A stretch of DNA of 64,000 nucleotides from Neodiprion pinetum (lineage: Eukaryota; Arthropoda; Insecta; Hymenoptera; Diprionidae), in NCBI RefSeq assembly GCF_021155775.2, contig NC_060234.1, positions 13,257,871 to 13,321,870 on the forward strand. The letters are read 5' to 3'. Each line of letters begins with the position of its first letter. Position 1 is the stretch's first letter. Below the pieces are notes generated by a model, which saw nothing but the letters and a program-made list of their open reading frames with translations, did no database searches and was not told the DNA's origin. Below are positions 1 to 12,960 of this stretch, piece by piece. The translations under genes were made by a program, and so were the position numbers.

Positions 1-148
1 AGTTGTCAATATTACAAAACAATTGAAAAGTTAACGACTACGCTGTGGTAAAGCGTACACTTTAACTTTGACGTAAACAAAAGTAAGGGACTAGATATCA
101 GTATCTAAAACCTGCAAACGTTCGTTATGCGGATAGAAAAAAACTCAC

Positions 149-324
149 CACCGCCATTCTTATAGCATAAGTACGGAAACCTCCAGACGTTGGCCAGGTC
201 AACCGCAAAGCCGATGACGGATAGTAGGAAGTCAACTTTTCCGGACCAGGTTTCTCTGCGTTCGATGTCGACATCCCCCAAAGTAGGGGATTTCATTATC
301 CTGGACGCCATAGTGTCGCGCTTG
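149..324 (-). CDS. DAT: Dopamine transporter (SLC6 family), first coding exon, partial gene
   Basis: Partial gene reading leftwards out of the window. The exon encodes a short N-terminus (ATG at 309-311), then RETWSGKVDFLLSVIGFAVD followed by LANVWRFPYLCYKNGGG. This is the TM1 region of Na+/Cl--coupled neurotransmitter transporters, with the Na+-site residues around NVWRFPY. FAVDLANVWRFPYLCYKNGGG fits dopamine transporters better than serotonin transporters, which usually read [21 protein letters not shown]. The family takes dopamine back up at the plasma membrane. The exon ends at a consensus donor (G|GTGAGT, exon edge at 149). A good acceptor (pyrimidine tract plus TTAG) lies at about 325, so roughly 13 bases of 5'UTR belong to this exon and an upstream 5'UTR exon is likely. 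The remaining exons lie left of position 1. Seen: motif and splice signals. Inferred: the DAT identity. Confidence 0.85.
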
Positions 325-3300
325 CTAAGGAGTTGAAAAACAAAATAGAACTGTCTGTTCCGAGGAACACCACATTATGTTAATCTTTCAACGGTATGCT
401 AATAATAATTCGCTTGATATGTAATGGGGTGTCAATTTTACAAGGCCTTCAGGTACGCTGATATCAGAGGGTATCGTTAGTGTGGAGCTGACGCGTAGGT
501 TATCGATGGCCCTCGACATCACACTCGACCCTAACAAGCCCATTGTACTTCGACGTCGGCGAGAATCGGCGATGACCGGTCTATCCGATTTATACAAATT
601 CAAGTACTTATTTCAAAGGTTATAAGTCACAAGGATGAAAGTTGAGAGTTTTCTGTCAACCGCATGATTCGCGTGTTGTTTTCAAATAATAATATCGTCC
701 ACGATTCACTCAATGATGTTAAAGATGTTGAAACACCATTATTTCTAGTTTCAGCAACTTATTATGATCATCAACGGGTGGATCACACGCTTTGCATCTA
801 CTCGCGATTTAAATAGAATAATCCCCATTTGGTTCACTTTTGCTCAATAATAGATAATGAATTAAATTATGATCAGGTAATATCCAACTCATAATATTAA
901 ATTATCTATCCTGCTAAAAAAGTCCTATAGGATTTAATCGATCGCGGTTAGGTATAAAAAATACCGTGAAATAGGATTCAAAACAAGATACTAAATGAGA
1001 AGTATATCATGTTTCGGATTCCACTTTTACAATGTTTGTTCAGAATTTTTCATGTTCTATCCCATCTTTCGAGCAGGTGTAATAAGTATGTACAGAACCA
1101 ATAATTCCAATCGCAGTTGTCGTATAGATAAAGTTTAAATGTTCATCTGAGATGAAAATTCATGGCGTAAATGATTTTAAAATTGATACAAACGTTAAAC
1201 ACATCATTTAGTTACGATTAGTATTTTTGGAAAAAATACTTATGACGAAATACAAAACGATTCCGTACTTTGATTATTTCAATAATTGCTCGGACCTGAG
1301 GAAATTGAGGAAACACGCATTAACAGATCGTGGGCGTTGGTAATTGTTACGCCTATATCTTTAACGGACAGCCTCTTTAATAACGTGCAATAAAAACGGT
1401 CCAGAAGCTGAGATAGCAGCTGCGCGAACAAAATACCGTACGATACGTTCACGCTTAACATGATGTTGCGAAATACTAAAGAATATTCAATTCGGGCGCA
1501 GTTTCGTTGGAAAACTCATACCTGAATTTATATTAACGAAGTATATTTTTCATGCGAAATACAAACAAAACACATTGGATCACAATAACAGAGAATTATG
1601 GGTACAATTTTACGTATCCGATAAACTTACGAAAAAATGTTTGAATGACTTCATAGAAATTATGGTCAGTGGACGTTTCGAAAAAATTTACAAAAACATA
1701 TCTTCAATGTGCACGTAATTCGTTTATTAGTTAAAGAGTCTAGGGGAAAAGCCGCTTTATTCCATTTTTTATTGAAAACGAGTTAGCGATACCATTGTTA
1801 TTGCATCAGAGAGTAGTTTCTGAAAACATCTTTGTTGAAAGAGAAAACCATTACCAGTCCAAAAAAACCTGCCAGAAAAATTGCTATCAAACGTACTCTT
1901 ACGAAAAAACAAATATTGATTTGCATTTTTCTTGAAATCAGTTCAAGTGAACTAAAGTCTTTTTTTTCTCTGGACCCTTCAGTTCATTAACAATTCACGC
2001 TATGAATTGAATCAAGAGACAAACAATCTTAAAAAACAGAAAATGAATGAATATAGCGATATAAGTTTTTTCATACCTCCGTGTTCGAAACATTACAAAT
2101 ATTACAAGAAAAAAGTTTGACATTTCGATACATCGGGAATGTATGTAATATGATTGTGGAATATAAAAAAAAGCTAACATCTAATTATACGTATACGTGA
2201 AATGTAAAATATCCAGGTTATTGAATAGCATTTTCGGAAAATAGTGATATGGGGATGTATGTTTGTTTATTTTACTCAAGAGACTTACCTTGGTGTTGCT
2301 GGAGCAGCTACTGTGCGATGATCGGGATGCTGCAGCAGCATGGGACAGCACGGTACTGTATGCCAAACTCAGACGATCTGAAAGGCCCCGCGATGCCGAA
2401 GACCACTACTCGCCAGAGGGTCAAAAGTAGCTCAAAACTCGTGTCTGTCAAACCCATACCTATTCTGAACTAAATGGACTCACTTGTACAAAAAAAAAAA
2501 ATGCAATCAATCACCCCGAGTAATAATTAAGGAAAACTAGAAGCTCGTAGTCGCAACAAATACTACCGCGCAATTATGCAAGGATTGTTATGGCATGATA
2601 AAAATTATCAACATTTACACGGAATTATTAATTATACTAGGAACAATATATAATTATTTATAGTTTAATGATAACGAAGTTAAAATTGTATAATTCTTAA
2701 GTGCATTAAATCATCTCTGGTGATAACCATACCCGAAATTCCCGAAGAAAACCCAACTGCGATCAATTAGACTTCACATTAAAGCAATCATAACGATGCA
2801 TGGTGTTATTGAATTGTTTGAAATACAATTCGCAAACTTCAATTTAAAACATTAAACTTTTAAAACGATCAATAATAAGAATATAAATAATTATAATTGA
2901 CAACATTTTATTCGCGGACGCTTTTTTCTCACAGCGTTTTAAAATTTAAACGTAGCTTTCGAAGGCTCAAAGTTAACTTAGAAGCAGACCAGAAAATCAT
3001 TCGTCGAGACTTTAATGCTTCTACAGCTCTGAAAAGAGCAAATGAGAAGATTGGGTGGAGAACTCTCGCTTATACGAGCGCCATTGAACAGGTACAAGAG
3101 AAAGGGCCAATGACAGACATCAATCGCATGCAAATGCAGCGGCGTAAGATCCAACGGATCTGACGAAGCTGGTTGATTATGAAATACTAAAATGAATTTC
3201 AATGGCCGAGTAAAAGGTTTTCAATATTACGTGATTGAATAATTTTTACAATTTATGGTTTCCAAAAAAATTCGTTACATTTACAATACCGCAGAGCGAA

Positions 3301-3502
3301 ATGAACAGTAACAAATCACAACTCAGTTTCCGATTGAACCGTCAATGATGAAACAGAAAGGTGCTCACTCATTGGCGATCAGTTCTTCCATATTGCATTT
3401 TTCCGTTAGATTTCCAGCTGTAAAACACAAGATGAATTTTGACCGAAATGTGGAGCCACTCATGGCAGCCGTGAAACTCACTATAACACTGACTAGGAAT
3501 AA
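325..3502. other. Non-coding DNA upstream of the transporter exon
   Basis: AT-rich DNA without a supported gene, probably 5' intron or promoter of the minus-strand transporter. Its only exon-like signal is a minus-strand donor (CACCAAG|GTAAGT) at about 2291, which could end a 5'UTR exon reaching up to about 2475. No start codon or conserved protein supports coding there. Confidence 0.5.
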
Positions 3503-3635
3503 TGGCCGTGTTCGAAAATTGACTGACAGTACTGTCAGCAACCTTTCATCTCTTTTGCGCTGCCGAGTTCATGGACAGCTCTGTCTCTGTCCTAGGGAAT
3601 TTTTAGTACTGGCAGTCAATTTACGAACACGGCCA
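3503..3635. repeat. MITE-like 133-bp element with about 30-bp terminal inverted repeats
   Basis: The two ends are inverted copies of each other. The left starts TGGCCGTGTTCGAAAATTGA and the right, read on the other strand, starts TGGCCGTGTTCGTAAATTGA. Both continue CTG(A/C)CAGTACT. There is no coding capacity. The superfamily is unclear because no clean target duplication is visible. The plus-strand open frame 3345-3857 merely runs through it. Confidence 0.6.
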
Positions 3636-5596
3636 AAGCTGTATGGTATAAGGCTATTCCCATGCGAGTTTGCTTCATTGAACGTCACTGTTAAGGCGCG
3701 GTCACATGTGAAATCGAATCTTTACAGAAATAGCGAACGACAGAATGTTCGTGATCCAGTTATTAAATCGATCCAACGGAAAGACTGGGGAAACTGTAAC
3801 CGTGTTTATACCGAGGGCCAAAGTCCGGTTTTAATTAATCGAGTTGGAGTTGGTTAACGGGTACAAATCAAGTTGAATTAGCGTTAGGCCGGTATCCTAT
3901 GTGCACTCATTTGTTCTAGAGGGAAATCTAGTTACTCTTAGGCACCAATCAGAGGCGTTCCGGGCATTCCGTTCCATACGCATGGGGGGCAATTGCGTTC
4001 TGTCAACGGAAGAATGCATCTATGAGATGCATCTGTGCATACGTAAAGACGTGTCGACACGGTGTTAGAAATCGGATCGATTTCTCGGACCGAGAAAAAG
4101 TTACCAGAACTCGTATCGTGTATACAGCAAACTCGAACGTAAATCGATGATCGAAAACGCGGATGAAAAAATGGATCGCGTCCCATTATTCCGTACTAGT
4201 TGCTGCATTCACTCCTGTTCTAATTCAGGCAGCCAATTGCAGATGATTGCAGAGTTTTCATCACGCATGTGTGAATTTCAAAGGTAAATATTAAATATAG
4301 AATGAAAATATATTTGAATGAATACAAATTGAATAGACCTTCGTTACTTTTGAATACATAATTCCACATAAATCTGTATGATTAATGTGTAGTTTAAATT
4401 TACATTTCTTATCCGTCATTTCATATGATTTATTTATTTATTTAACTGGTTTACAGGCATAAGATCGGCCTTTAAATGTACAGTATCTGGATCCACATGA
4501 AAATTCCAAAATAAATAGAATTATTAGAAATGCATTAATTAATATATAGGAATGGGAAATTACCATATTAAGCAGAAAACATTAAAGTTACCTTCTTGAG
4601 CACAATAGAGGTTATGATTCAATCGCATTATCTATTTAGGATTCTGCACTGTTGGTATCATGTAAATAATTACCATTCAACTTCACGTTTTCGACCGCAG
4701 CGCCGTCTGGATTCCTCCCAGCGCAAAACGATGGTGAAATTTAAGTTACTAAACCTGTATCCGAGAACTGGGACCGATTTCTAGCATCGTGTCAACACGT
4801 CTTAGCACGTGCGTAATCAGATCGAGGTGAGAAAAGCTGAATGCGTTATTAGGTCTTGTCAGTATATAACTATTTAGAAAACTAAATAGAAATAAATCAA
4901 TCCGTAAGCTTTTCGCCTAAACATAATGGATTATTTATGTATTCACATTACATTCTAATGTACAACCCATAATTGTCGTTCAGGATGATTTCATTCAGGC
5001 TTCAAAATATCCTGAATACAGATTAATCGGCACGATTTTTGATATACAACCTCATTCTGCTGTGGTTGTGTACCACCTTCCATTCGATCCACACAGTTGC
5101 CCTAATTAAAATATAATAGCTACAATAAACAGCAAAACAGTTTCTACGTGCGTTTACGCTGACACGAGTGTCATAATTACTTAGGATATGCGTGTGTTGG
5201 AGATCCGTATTCTGGGTCTTTATTTATCCCGTGTCCCATGGTCCAGTATTCATAGACCCGGAACCGCTGACACCCAATCATAGCAGCGCATTTCCAATTT
5301 CACGCCATAGGCATCCGCTACCATTTTCCGACGATCGTTCCGCTCGTAAAAATTCCGGTTTGTGGGACAGCCGAACAAAAACAACCCGAACGAGCGAAGC
5401 CGGAACGCCTTTGATTAGCATTTTTTGAATCACTCGATTTCCGTACGGAATGAATACTGGAATGGAGCCCCAAGGAAGAATTCAGCAAAAATCACGGTCT
5501 TACACATGGATCTGGGAACTCGGCTATTTTTAAGTGGTGGGGATTTTCATCGCTAGTGTGACCAAACTGTGTTCCTCGTTTGTCCACTAGCTGCGC
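3636..5596. other. Non-coding stretch, nothing recognised
   Basis: AT-rich sequence with one moderately GC-rich patch near 5200-5420. A plus-strand open frame of 78 codons in that patch shows no recognisable domain, splice context or codon signal, so no gene is called. Confidence 0.5.
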
Positions 5597-5925
5597 CATG
5601 GAGACTAGAGTACAGGAGTCCAATCTCTGTATTGAAGATGTGTCCACGAAATCATGAGAAATAAGGGTTCCGCTACAGCGGCGCTGTCGTCACTCTGGAC
5701 GTAGCCATATATATATTAAATATAATAGTCTCCATGATGCCGCACATATTTCCGTTTATTATAATTATTATAATTTTGGTCACTATATCACTGTATTACT
5801 ATATTTATAGGATCAGAACGTCCGGAGCGACGCTGGTGATAAAACCGTGCACTATTAAATCTCGGAGTTTCGCGGACGCCTTTTCTGCATCTCCGCCTTT
5901 GGACTCCTGTACTCTAGTCTCCATG
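5597..5925. repeat. 27-bp perfect inverted repeat, possible foldback element
   Basis: The 27 bases at 5597-5623 (starting CATGGAGACTAGAGTACAGG) recur exactly in reverse complement at 5899-5925. The flanking CTGCGC and GAGCTGCGCTGTCGT also resemble each other in inverted orientation, so the repeat was probably longer. The interior holds a GCGGCGCTGTCGTC motif related to the right flank. There is no ORF. This is consistent with a small foldback element or MITE about 330-360 bp long. Confidence 0.55.
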
Positions 5926-6506
5926 AGCTGCGCTGTCGTACTAGAGTATTCATAATCTAGATACCTATGCAGTTACAGGTAACCCCGTGAAGCCTCGTGG
6001 TCGTGGTGTACATATACCTATGTATAGTTTCAAGAGATTGTCCCAGTATGTATATTCATCGCGCGCACGCCTGGAGTAGACTTCAATGTGTCTGGGAAGA
6101 TAGGGGAACCATCGAAAGTGACTGGGGATTGTGGAAACATTATTCGTACAATTTTCTGAATAACATATATAAAAGTCAGATTTTATACTATGCCGAAAGT
6201 AGATTTATGAATAATTAGACCGTGAGGGTGTCTGGAAAGGGGTTGTTACCGTCCTAAGTGTCCGCCAATAGACAAGGCGGTTTCTAATATGATTGTAAGT
6301 TAAAATATATGAAAACTAAGTTTTATACTATCACAAATTTGAAACACAATTTTACTCACCTTTACTACCTGTTACCTGCCAAAGTCACCGCGACCCAGGT
6401 TGTATAGGCTGGGTTTGCTTATACCTGCATAGGGGACATATATAGAAGAATTTTCAGCTTTTATAATATAACGAAGGTTTGGACGTCGCGGGCTCTTAGA
6501 CTATTA
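5926..6506. other. Non-coding stretch, nothing recognised
   Basis: No conserved open frame, RNA or repeat was recognised between the inverted repeat and the TTA at 6504-6506, which precedes the Harbinger-like end. Confidence 0.4.
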
Positions 6507-7181
6507 GGCCCAGTTCCACAACTTGACTTTAAACCGAGTTTACCGCAGAAACCCGGTTTAACCAGTTAACTGGTATTTTGCGTTCCACAATACCAACGGA
6601 GTTTAAACTAAACGCTGGATTTTGGGGAGCAAACACCGTTCTCTTCTAGGTTACGTCAATCTTGTTTGTCGAGTCGCGCGTAATATATATTAATTTTGAA
6701 ATATCCAAGCCGGAAACAGTGATACGGAAAAGAAGAAAAAGAAGAATATACGATCCATGGCGATGATAAATAATATTTTGTCATCATCAGTTGATGAGGA
6801 TTTTGTTGATATTGTCGACCGCAGACCAAAAGTAGTGCGCAGCCGTCCAAATTTTTATTAATATATGGACGAAGTTGATTTCCGAGCCCGATTCCGGTTA
6901 TTAAAAGTTACCGTTAAACGGTGCTGATGAATATTGGGCATGAATTAGAACATACAACACAACAGTAAATATTGTAATGTAGAATTTTTATTGCATTTTA
7001 CAAACTGCTCCCCAAGCCCTAGTCGTACCTAAAAGTAGGGATTTCCTGGTAGTAATCTTGATTGCCTGTGTTATTGAAAATTGGGATTGCAGTAAACTGG
7101 GATGGATATATTTTTAACCTGGTCGTGTTTATGTTTTTCAGAAATAATTTTATATCTCCAATGAACTAGCTACTTCTGACA

Positions 7182-8126
7182 TTGAGGTTTTACGCAATTG
7201 GGAGTCATTTAATTTCAGCAGGTGATTTCAGCGGAGTAAGTATGACTAGTGCACATAGAATAGTGCATCGTGTGACTACTGTGATTGCTCGCCTTCGACC
7301 GAATATTATACGTATTCCTATGCTGTCTAATGATATGAAAAGTACGCAAATCCTATTTTTTGACATTGCACGACTTCCAAGAGTGTTGGGTTGCATGGAC
7401 TGTACACATGTGAAACTTCAATCGCTTGGTGACTATAATTATCATGTACCAAATTGTTAGCTATAAGCATGTAGTCATGAGTAAAAATAATGTGACGTGA
7501 ATAATAATATTATATCAACTTTTGTTACAGGTGGAGATAATGCAGAATATTTTAGAAATCAGAAAGGATATTTCTCCATAAATGTGCAAGCAATTTGTAA
7601 TGCTAACTTAGAATTCATTGACATAGTAGCATGATGGCAAGGATATGTGCATGATAGCACAATATTTAATAATTCAAGGATACGCGCGTTGTTCGAAGCT
7701 GGGACATTCAATGATGCTATTATGCTCGGTGATGGCGGTTATCCACTTCGGTCTTATTTAATGACGTCACTACAGAACCCTTGAACTCGGGCTGAACAAC
7801 TGTATAACGAGGCGCAGATAAGAACACTTAATACCATCGAGCGTATGTTTGGAATTTGGAAGAGAAGATTCCCAATATTAATTCTAGGATCTCGCTTCCA
7901 AACTATCGAGAGGACTTTGCCAGTAATTGTAGCAACTGCTGTTCTGCATAACATCGCTCGATGAGCCAGTGATCTACTACCACCGGATGATCGAGATGTT
8001 AACTTGCCTGCACCATGGGATGAACTGCTGTTACCAGGAAATGTACCTGCAGTGAATCATGGGATTGCCAATAATCCTGTTCAAAACATATTAATCAACA
8101 AGTATTTCCAAAGGTATGCTGCTTGA
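7182..8126 (+). pseudogene. Harbinger (HARBI1-like) transposase, three in-frame stops
   Basis: Encodes the DDE nuclease of a PIF/Harbinger element, which cuts the transposon ends together with a Myb-like partner. Visible motifs are LGCMDCTHVKL (first acidic residue), MLGDGGYP (second) and NTIERMFGIWKRRFPIL (the glutamate block). A short intron joins CAATCGCTTG to GTGGAGATAATGC (donor about 7427, acceptor TTTGTTACAG ending about 7530), restoring the LGGDNAEYF block. Three TGA codons interrupt the frame at 7632-7634, 7782-7784 and 7962-7964. At least the first two stand where the family has arginine, as expected from CGA to TGA changes. The N-terminus upstream of 7182 is not resolved. It is non-functional as it stands. 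Confidence 0.85.
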
Positions 8127-8394
8127 CATACTATTATTGAGACCAATCACAATGTGTGATCTGTCCAAGCCAGAATTTACGAATTTTATATATAATAGCA
8201 TTCATTAATACATTTCTTTAAACTTATTTCAGCTTGCTAGAGTGAGTTACTGGAAGAAAGTCTAACGTGCAGACTGTACATATGCTCATACGGACAATTG
8301 TGAATAATATAGTGTAATAATTATAAATATTTAAATGGGTTCGTTCCATTGAACAAACTGTTAATTTGATGTTTCATTGGTCGATTGGTTTTTC

Positions 8395-9091
8395 TCCCAG
8401 CAAGTTGATGTTAGATGTTACAAAGGGTATTATTATGAATAATTTTCCGTTAGTACTTCAGAATAGAGACATTAATCTGTAACAAAAAATTGCTCAGGCT
8501 AGATTTAGTAATCGTATATCAGTATTAGCTAGATGCGATGAACATGATTGGAAATTGAGCCCTTTTAAGGGGTTTTGTGTTGGGGATCTTGTTCTTGTTG
8601 AAACACAAAAATTGTCTAGTCTGTCAGATAAAAAGATAAAAAATTTATTTTTACTTTATGATTGACCTTTTAGAGTGACAGGAGTCAAGAAGGGAAATAG
8701 TTATTCCTTGGAAACCTTATAAAGTGAGAATTTTGGTACGAGGAATATTATTTTGTTCAAACCTTTTCTTCAGCGACCAAACCGAAAAAGTCCTTGTTGA
8801 AATTTATTCGGCCTCGGGGAGGGGGAGGGAGCTTGTTCATTGACTTATAGTTTGTAAATTAGTTCTCAGTTGATTTAGAGTTATTTGTAAATGTTTGATT
8901 GATAGAAAATTAATTCAAGTTTGATAACTCTCTTTTCACAGGATTGTTTTGAAAATGGAGGAGATGCATTCGGTAAAAGATGTAGAAATTGATACGTTTT
9001 GTGAATAGTAAATAAAGTTATTTATGAATTTTATATCGCTCGTATCATCAAGTGTACTTGATATATAATAAACATAGGTATTTATTAACAT
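8395..9091 (+). mobile_element. Ty3/gypsy remnant: integrase C-terminus, polypurine tract and 3' LTR
   Basis: The plus strand reads through the end of a gypsy integrase. It has a DLVLVETQKLSSLSDKKIKN-type block followed by LFLLYD and PFRVTGVKKG, typical of the region after the integrase core, with in-frame stops. A purine-rich tract at about 8814-8832 (GGGGAGGGGGAGGGAG) is followed by TGTTCATTGAC at 8834, the likely LTR start. The LTR holds an AATAAA near 9010 and ends around 9060-9091. The 5' part is missing, so this is a truncated old copy inside the Harbinger element. Confidence 0.6.
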
Positions 9092-9209
9092 AACAATATG
9101 TAAAAAAATATGAACCTTAATTATATGATAAGATTAAAAATCAGGAAACAAAAAATAAAGTACATTTTTACACCTGAACTCAGTTTATTTGGCTTAACTT
9201 CTAATGAGA

Positions 9210-10653
9210 TCAATTTTCGCTTCCTGAGTTATGCATTTTTCGTTCAAGTTCATATTTTAATAATTTTACTTCAAATTGTTCTTTTTCCAGCTGTGTTTTC
9301 AAAATATGTATTTCGATTGCAGATTTCGCTCTCATATCTGCTTTCATCAATTCAACTAATTCCAACTTTGATTGCACCAAAACGGCAAAATGTTGGTTAC
9401 GAGTAACAACATTTACTCGTGTCGATGTTGTTGCCGCTCGCATCCTTTTCCGCCGCAAGTTTGATAAAACAGATGATTCTGGCAGCAATATCGACGGATA
9501 AGGTTGTGATGCCGATGCACCAGGTCGAGATGCTGAAATGTCATGATGTGATGACGACAATGCTGCATCAACGTCGGCGAATGTCAATTGCTCACTGGAT
9601 TGATATGCCATCAGCTCTTTAATTTTCTGTTGACGTCGCATTTTTGGTTGCCAGCAACTCCAATCCGATTTCTCTGTTTCTTCGAGACTCTATAACGAGA
9701 AGCAAAATTTTCAATAATTCCTTCCCACCACTAATGAGATCCTTGGTTTCTACCTATTTCATTGTTCTTATATTATAACATTACTTCTGACGAAGAAAAA
9801 GCGAACAAACGGAATTATTATACTACTTCTACTGTATGCAATAAAAAAATTTAATTATGGACAGTACTTCCCTCTGTTACCATAAGTTCGTACTCTTTTT
9901 TATAATCCTAGTCATCAACAAAATTTTGAGCTATTTCAGGTTCATTATTATCTAAAACTAAGATAACTACATATCATAATGAACTAAACAATTCTATGCA
10001 ATAATATAACTTTCTGAGATAACATTACCTTCAGTAGCATCGCTATCAAATACATCCACCAACCCATCAACAGATGGTTGGTTATCGCCCTTATACTAAA
10101 TTCAGTAATGGATCTTCTTTTATATCCATAGTGCCACCACCTTAACAAAGATAGTTTTTTTTTTTAAAGAACAGAATAAAACAATGCCTGTGTTACTATT
10201 TGCTGGGATCTTTATCATAATTAATTACAAATATGGATACATACCTGTTGCAAGATCTTCTTGGCGAATTGCAGCATAATGCTTGCGAGTTTTTTTTTTT
10301 TTTAATTTTCCAGATACTTTTCACGGAGTTGACATTTCTATGTTCTCCAGTGCATTCACTATTCAATTCGTTGACAATTTTCTTCCAGCATTCCTCCTTC
10401 TGCCTTGAACTCACCGCATCGATTTTCTTATTTTCGATAATCCTTTGGTTTCTTTCAACTGTAATTTTGCTAGGAGATTCAATTTTTCACGCATGGTAAA
10501 ATTACCTAGTCTGGTTTTTTTCACATCCATTACCGAAACGAAATTTTCTTCTAAATTTTCTAGTACTGAAATTTTCTTTCTACAACTCAGACGCAAGCCA
10601 ACTTTATTTATACTGCTTTTTTGTTTGCGCGACAAAACTGGCGCAGCAAACAA
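9210..10653 (-). pseudogene. Myb/SANT-like DNA-binding protein, putative Harbinger partner, broken
   Basis: Minus-strand gene in pieces. 10653 to about 10190 encodes TRLGNFTMREKLNLLAKL and, in another frame, SSRQKEECWKKIVNELNSE plus HRNVNSVKSIWKIKKKK. This is the trihelix-like Myb/SANT (zeste-type) fold with its conserved tryptophans. About 10030-10130 looks like a second exon (acidic, DVFDSDATE, donor GAAG|GTAATG). 9641 to 9210 gives the C-terminal part ending in a coiled coil (EIHILKTQLEKEQFEVKLLK). Frameshifts lie near 10470 and in the T-run about 10290-10303. Harbinger elements need such a protein to bring the transposase to the nucleus and the DNA ends, which suits the convergent arrangement here. 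Pairing with this transposase is inferred from position. Confidence 0.65.
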
Positions 10654-10715
10654 AAGTGGCGCGACTCAAACCGCCAATCCTGGCGCAAGTTCTTACGGAA
10701 TGCAGAGTTTTCTGC

Positions 10716-12844
10716 TGTAACATCTGACAGGAACGTCCGTATGTTTTATCGACTATTATTATTGTCATTTTTATCAACAACCAAACTCGAAGTACGAGAA
10801 TCTTGTAACAATGAGAAATTAAACAACTGTCTAACTATTTGGAATATCCCTAGATAGAAATAACTATGAAATTCACTAACCAAGGCTTTTTTTAAAAACC
10901 ATGTTACAAGATTTTCGCACTATGTTTGCGATAGAGTGAAGGCAGGCCGTTCGGACAGAGCTACATTTCTGGTCAAGTCGTGGTTCTGCCTGTGTCCTTC
11001 TGGCACCTTAGTCAGTACCAGCCAAGAGGCCAAACAGATAAGACTTACGAGAGTCAAGCCATGATGTTTGTACCGAAAACTCCTATATCAAATAAACTTA
11101 GTTGAAGTATAATTATAAATCCAGTGTGCACCAGTTAGTTTCATAAAATAACATCCATCCTCCCCTAACGGAGACCACCTGATAAGCCGTACAACTCCAC
11201 CAGAAAAAAAGGGGGAAGTTCACTGCACAAACACACTACAAAGAGCTATAATATTATTATACGTTATTATATACCATTATCATATTAACACCATAATTAA
11301 CTAACACCATTATATCCAATTATTATATAACACTCGACAATGCCATTTGTGCATTCGGAGCTGAGAGCTACACTATGAGCAACTTACGCTATACCATATA
11401 ACCTGGAGTATAGAAGACTGTGAAACCATAGATACGTGTATAACCATGACGTAAAGATAGATGCAATGCTGCAATAATCCATAAAACCAGAGACTGCAAA
11501 ACCTTCAAAACCGTGAATACCAATTATCCAGCATGAATCATACTTTCCTCCGTAACGCAGTATTGTAGGCAACACGTGCAGCGTTTTGAAGGCAATGCAG
11601 ATCTCCAATGGGGAGCCATACAGAGCCCCATCTGGAGAACACATTAAAACTTAACGACGAAACGATTGAAGGTAAATCAACTCACGGAATGATTCTGTAA
11701 GGCGAAACAACCAAATAGAATTACAATAAATATATCAATACACTAACAATCAACCCTTTTACATGAGCAAAGCTCATACTAGTTTTGAGGTAAAACATAA
11801 GAAAACACATCCCTAGCTCCTTACAGGTATTGTACAACACCAAGGAATAAACTCGAAGATGTATATGTGGCAACGCCCAGTAACAGGCAACCAGCAAACA
11901 TAAGAACAACGTCCCAACTGGTCCTAATACCTTGTATAATATCTAAATATAAGAATTAATAATTACAGAAGAGAATTATATACGAAAGCACACATGTAAA
12001 CCCGCTCTAAAAATTATCAAATTGTTAAATACCCTAAATCCGTTAAGATTATTATAACACAAATACCTAAGAATACTCGCAGCAGCGCAATCCTAATTAT
12101 ATTAAGCAAATAGCAACTATGTCTCATAAACAATCGCTATTGTACTCCAGGTGAATAACGATAGTAATAAATTATAATACATATGCAATTCTACATATTT
12201 ACACGCTATAAAACTAACAAAACGACAAGCAACCGATATGATAATCTTAATATATAGACTTTGTAACGCACAGGATAGTAGTAATATTTAAGAAGTGAAC
12301 TACGACTAGAATCCCTAATTTTAATTCCTATAAAAAGGAGGAAGGTGCGCAGAAGTTGACAAAAGCTAAAAAAGGGGATCGTTCTGCGCAACGATCGACA
12401 CCCATAAAAACGGCGACCGATCATCGGATCGTCCTCTTCGTTTCTGCCACCAAATTCGTTATCTTGTCCCGGTACAGTCTCGCGGTAAAATCCTTTTGCC
12501 TTTTGCATTTAAACTTGTCCTACGGCGTTACTCTGTCCAAAAATCCAGCGAGCTTTTAGCTCCATTTAGTCATATTAATTTAAGATCTTACAACTAAGTA
12601 ATCCCGTTGTAAATATTGAACTTATACAATAAATCCAAGTTAATCAAAGTATTCAAATATATTAAAATCAGTTATTCCGTTAAATCCTCTCACCAATCTA
12701 CGCTGCAATTCAACATATCCAGATTATTCTCAAAAGGTAAGCCAATTAATCAAATCTTGCATCCAACAATTACTCCTTCCTCGGTTCGTTTGATTAGACC
12801 GATAGAATGACCGTTGTCCGGTGTATTTCAATACTTTATCGGCA
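10716..12844 (+). mobile_element. Long terminal repeat, copy A of a 1.4-2.1-kb LTR family
   Basis: The sequence starts TGTAACATC and ends TTTATCGGCA. It matches two other copies in the window, 26148-27993 (inverted) and 37938-39328 (same orientation, truncated). TG...CA ends and a primer-binding-site-like TGGTGACCC two bases after the 3' end identify it as a 5' LTR in plus orientation. It lies 63 bases upstream of the Myb/SANT start, inside the Harbinger element. Compared with copies B and C it lacks a segment of about 250 bp. An antisense open frame (11384-11644) is shared with the other copies. Confidence 0.6.
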
Positions 12845-12960
12845 ATTGGTGACCCAAACTACTGATGTGAGTCTAACTGTAGCTGTGTGAACGATTCCAG
12901 TGTCTAACGTCTGAAAATTTCCACCAGGTACCGTACGACGTCACACTGCAATCGGTTATA
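12845..12960 (+). other. LTR-retrotransposon leader with candidate tRNA primer binding site
   Basis: ATTGGTGACCCAAACTACTG follows the LTR directly. A PBS normally starts TGG because it pairs with the CCA end of a tRNA. The same leader, inverted, is at about 26030-26147 beside copy B. The internal gag-pol region is absent, and the sequence passes into Harbinger-like subterminal DNA at about 12961. Confidence 0.5.

Noticed and set aside
2290..2475. Possible coding exon with serine/alanine-rich peptide and a good donor
   Set aside because: No start codon and an in-frame stop upstream; at most a 5'UTR exon of the transporter.
3345..3857. 170-codon plus-strand open frame
   Set aside because: It runs through the MITE at 3503-3635 and has no recognisable domain or splice context.
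5192..5428. 78-codon open frame in a GC-richer patch
   Set aside because: No homology recognised, no gene signals.
9110..9406. 98-codon plus-strand frame
   Set aside because: Antisense to the coiled-coil end of the Myb/SANT pseudogene.
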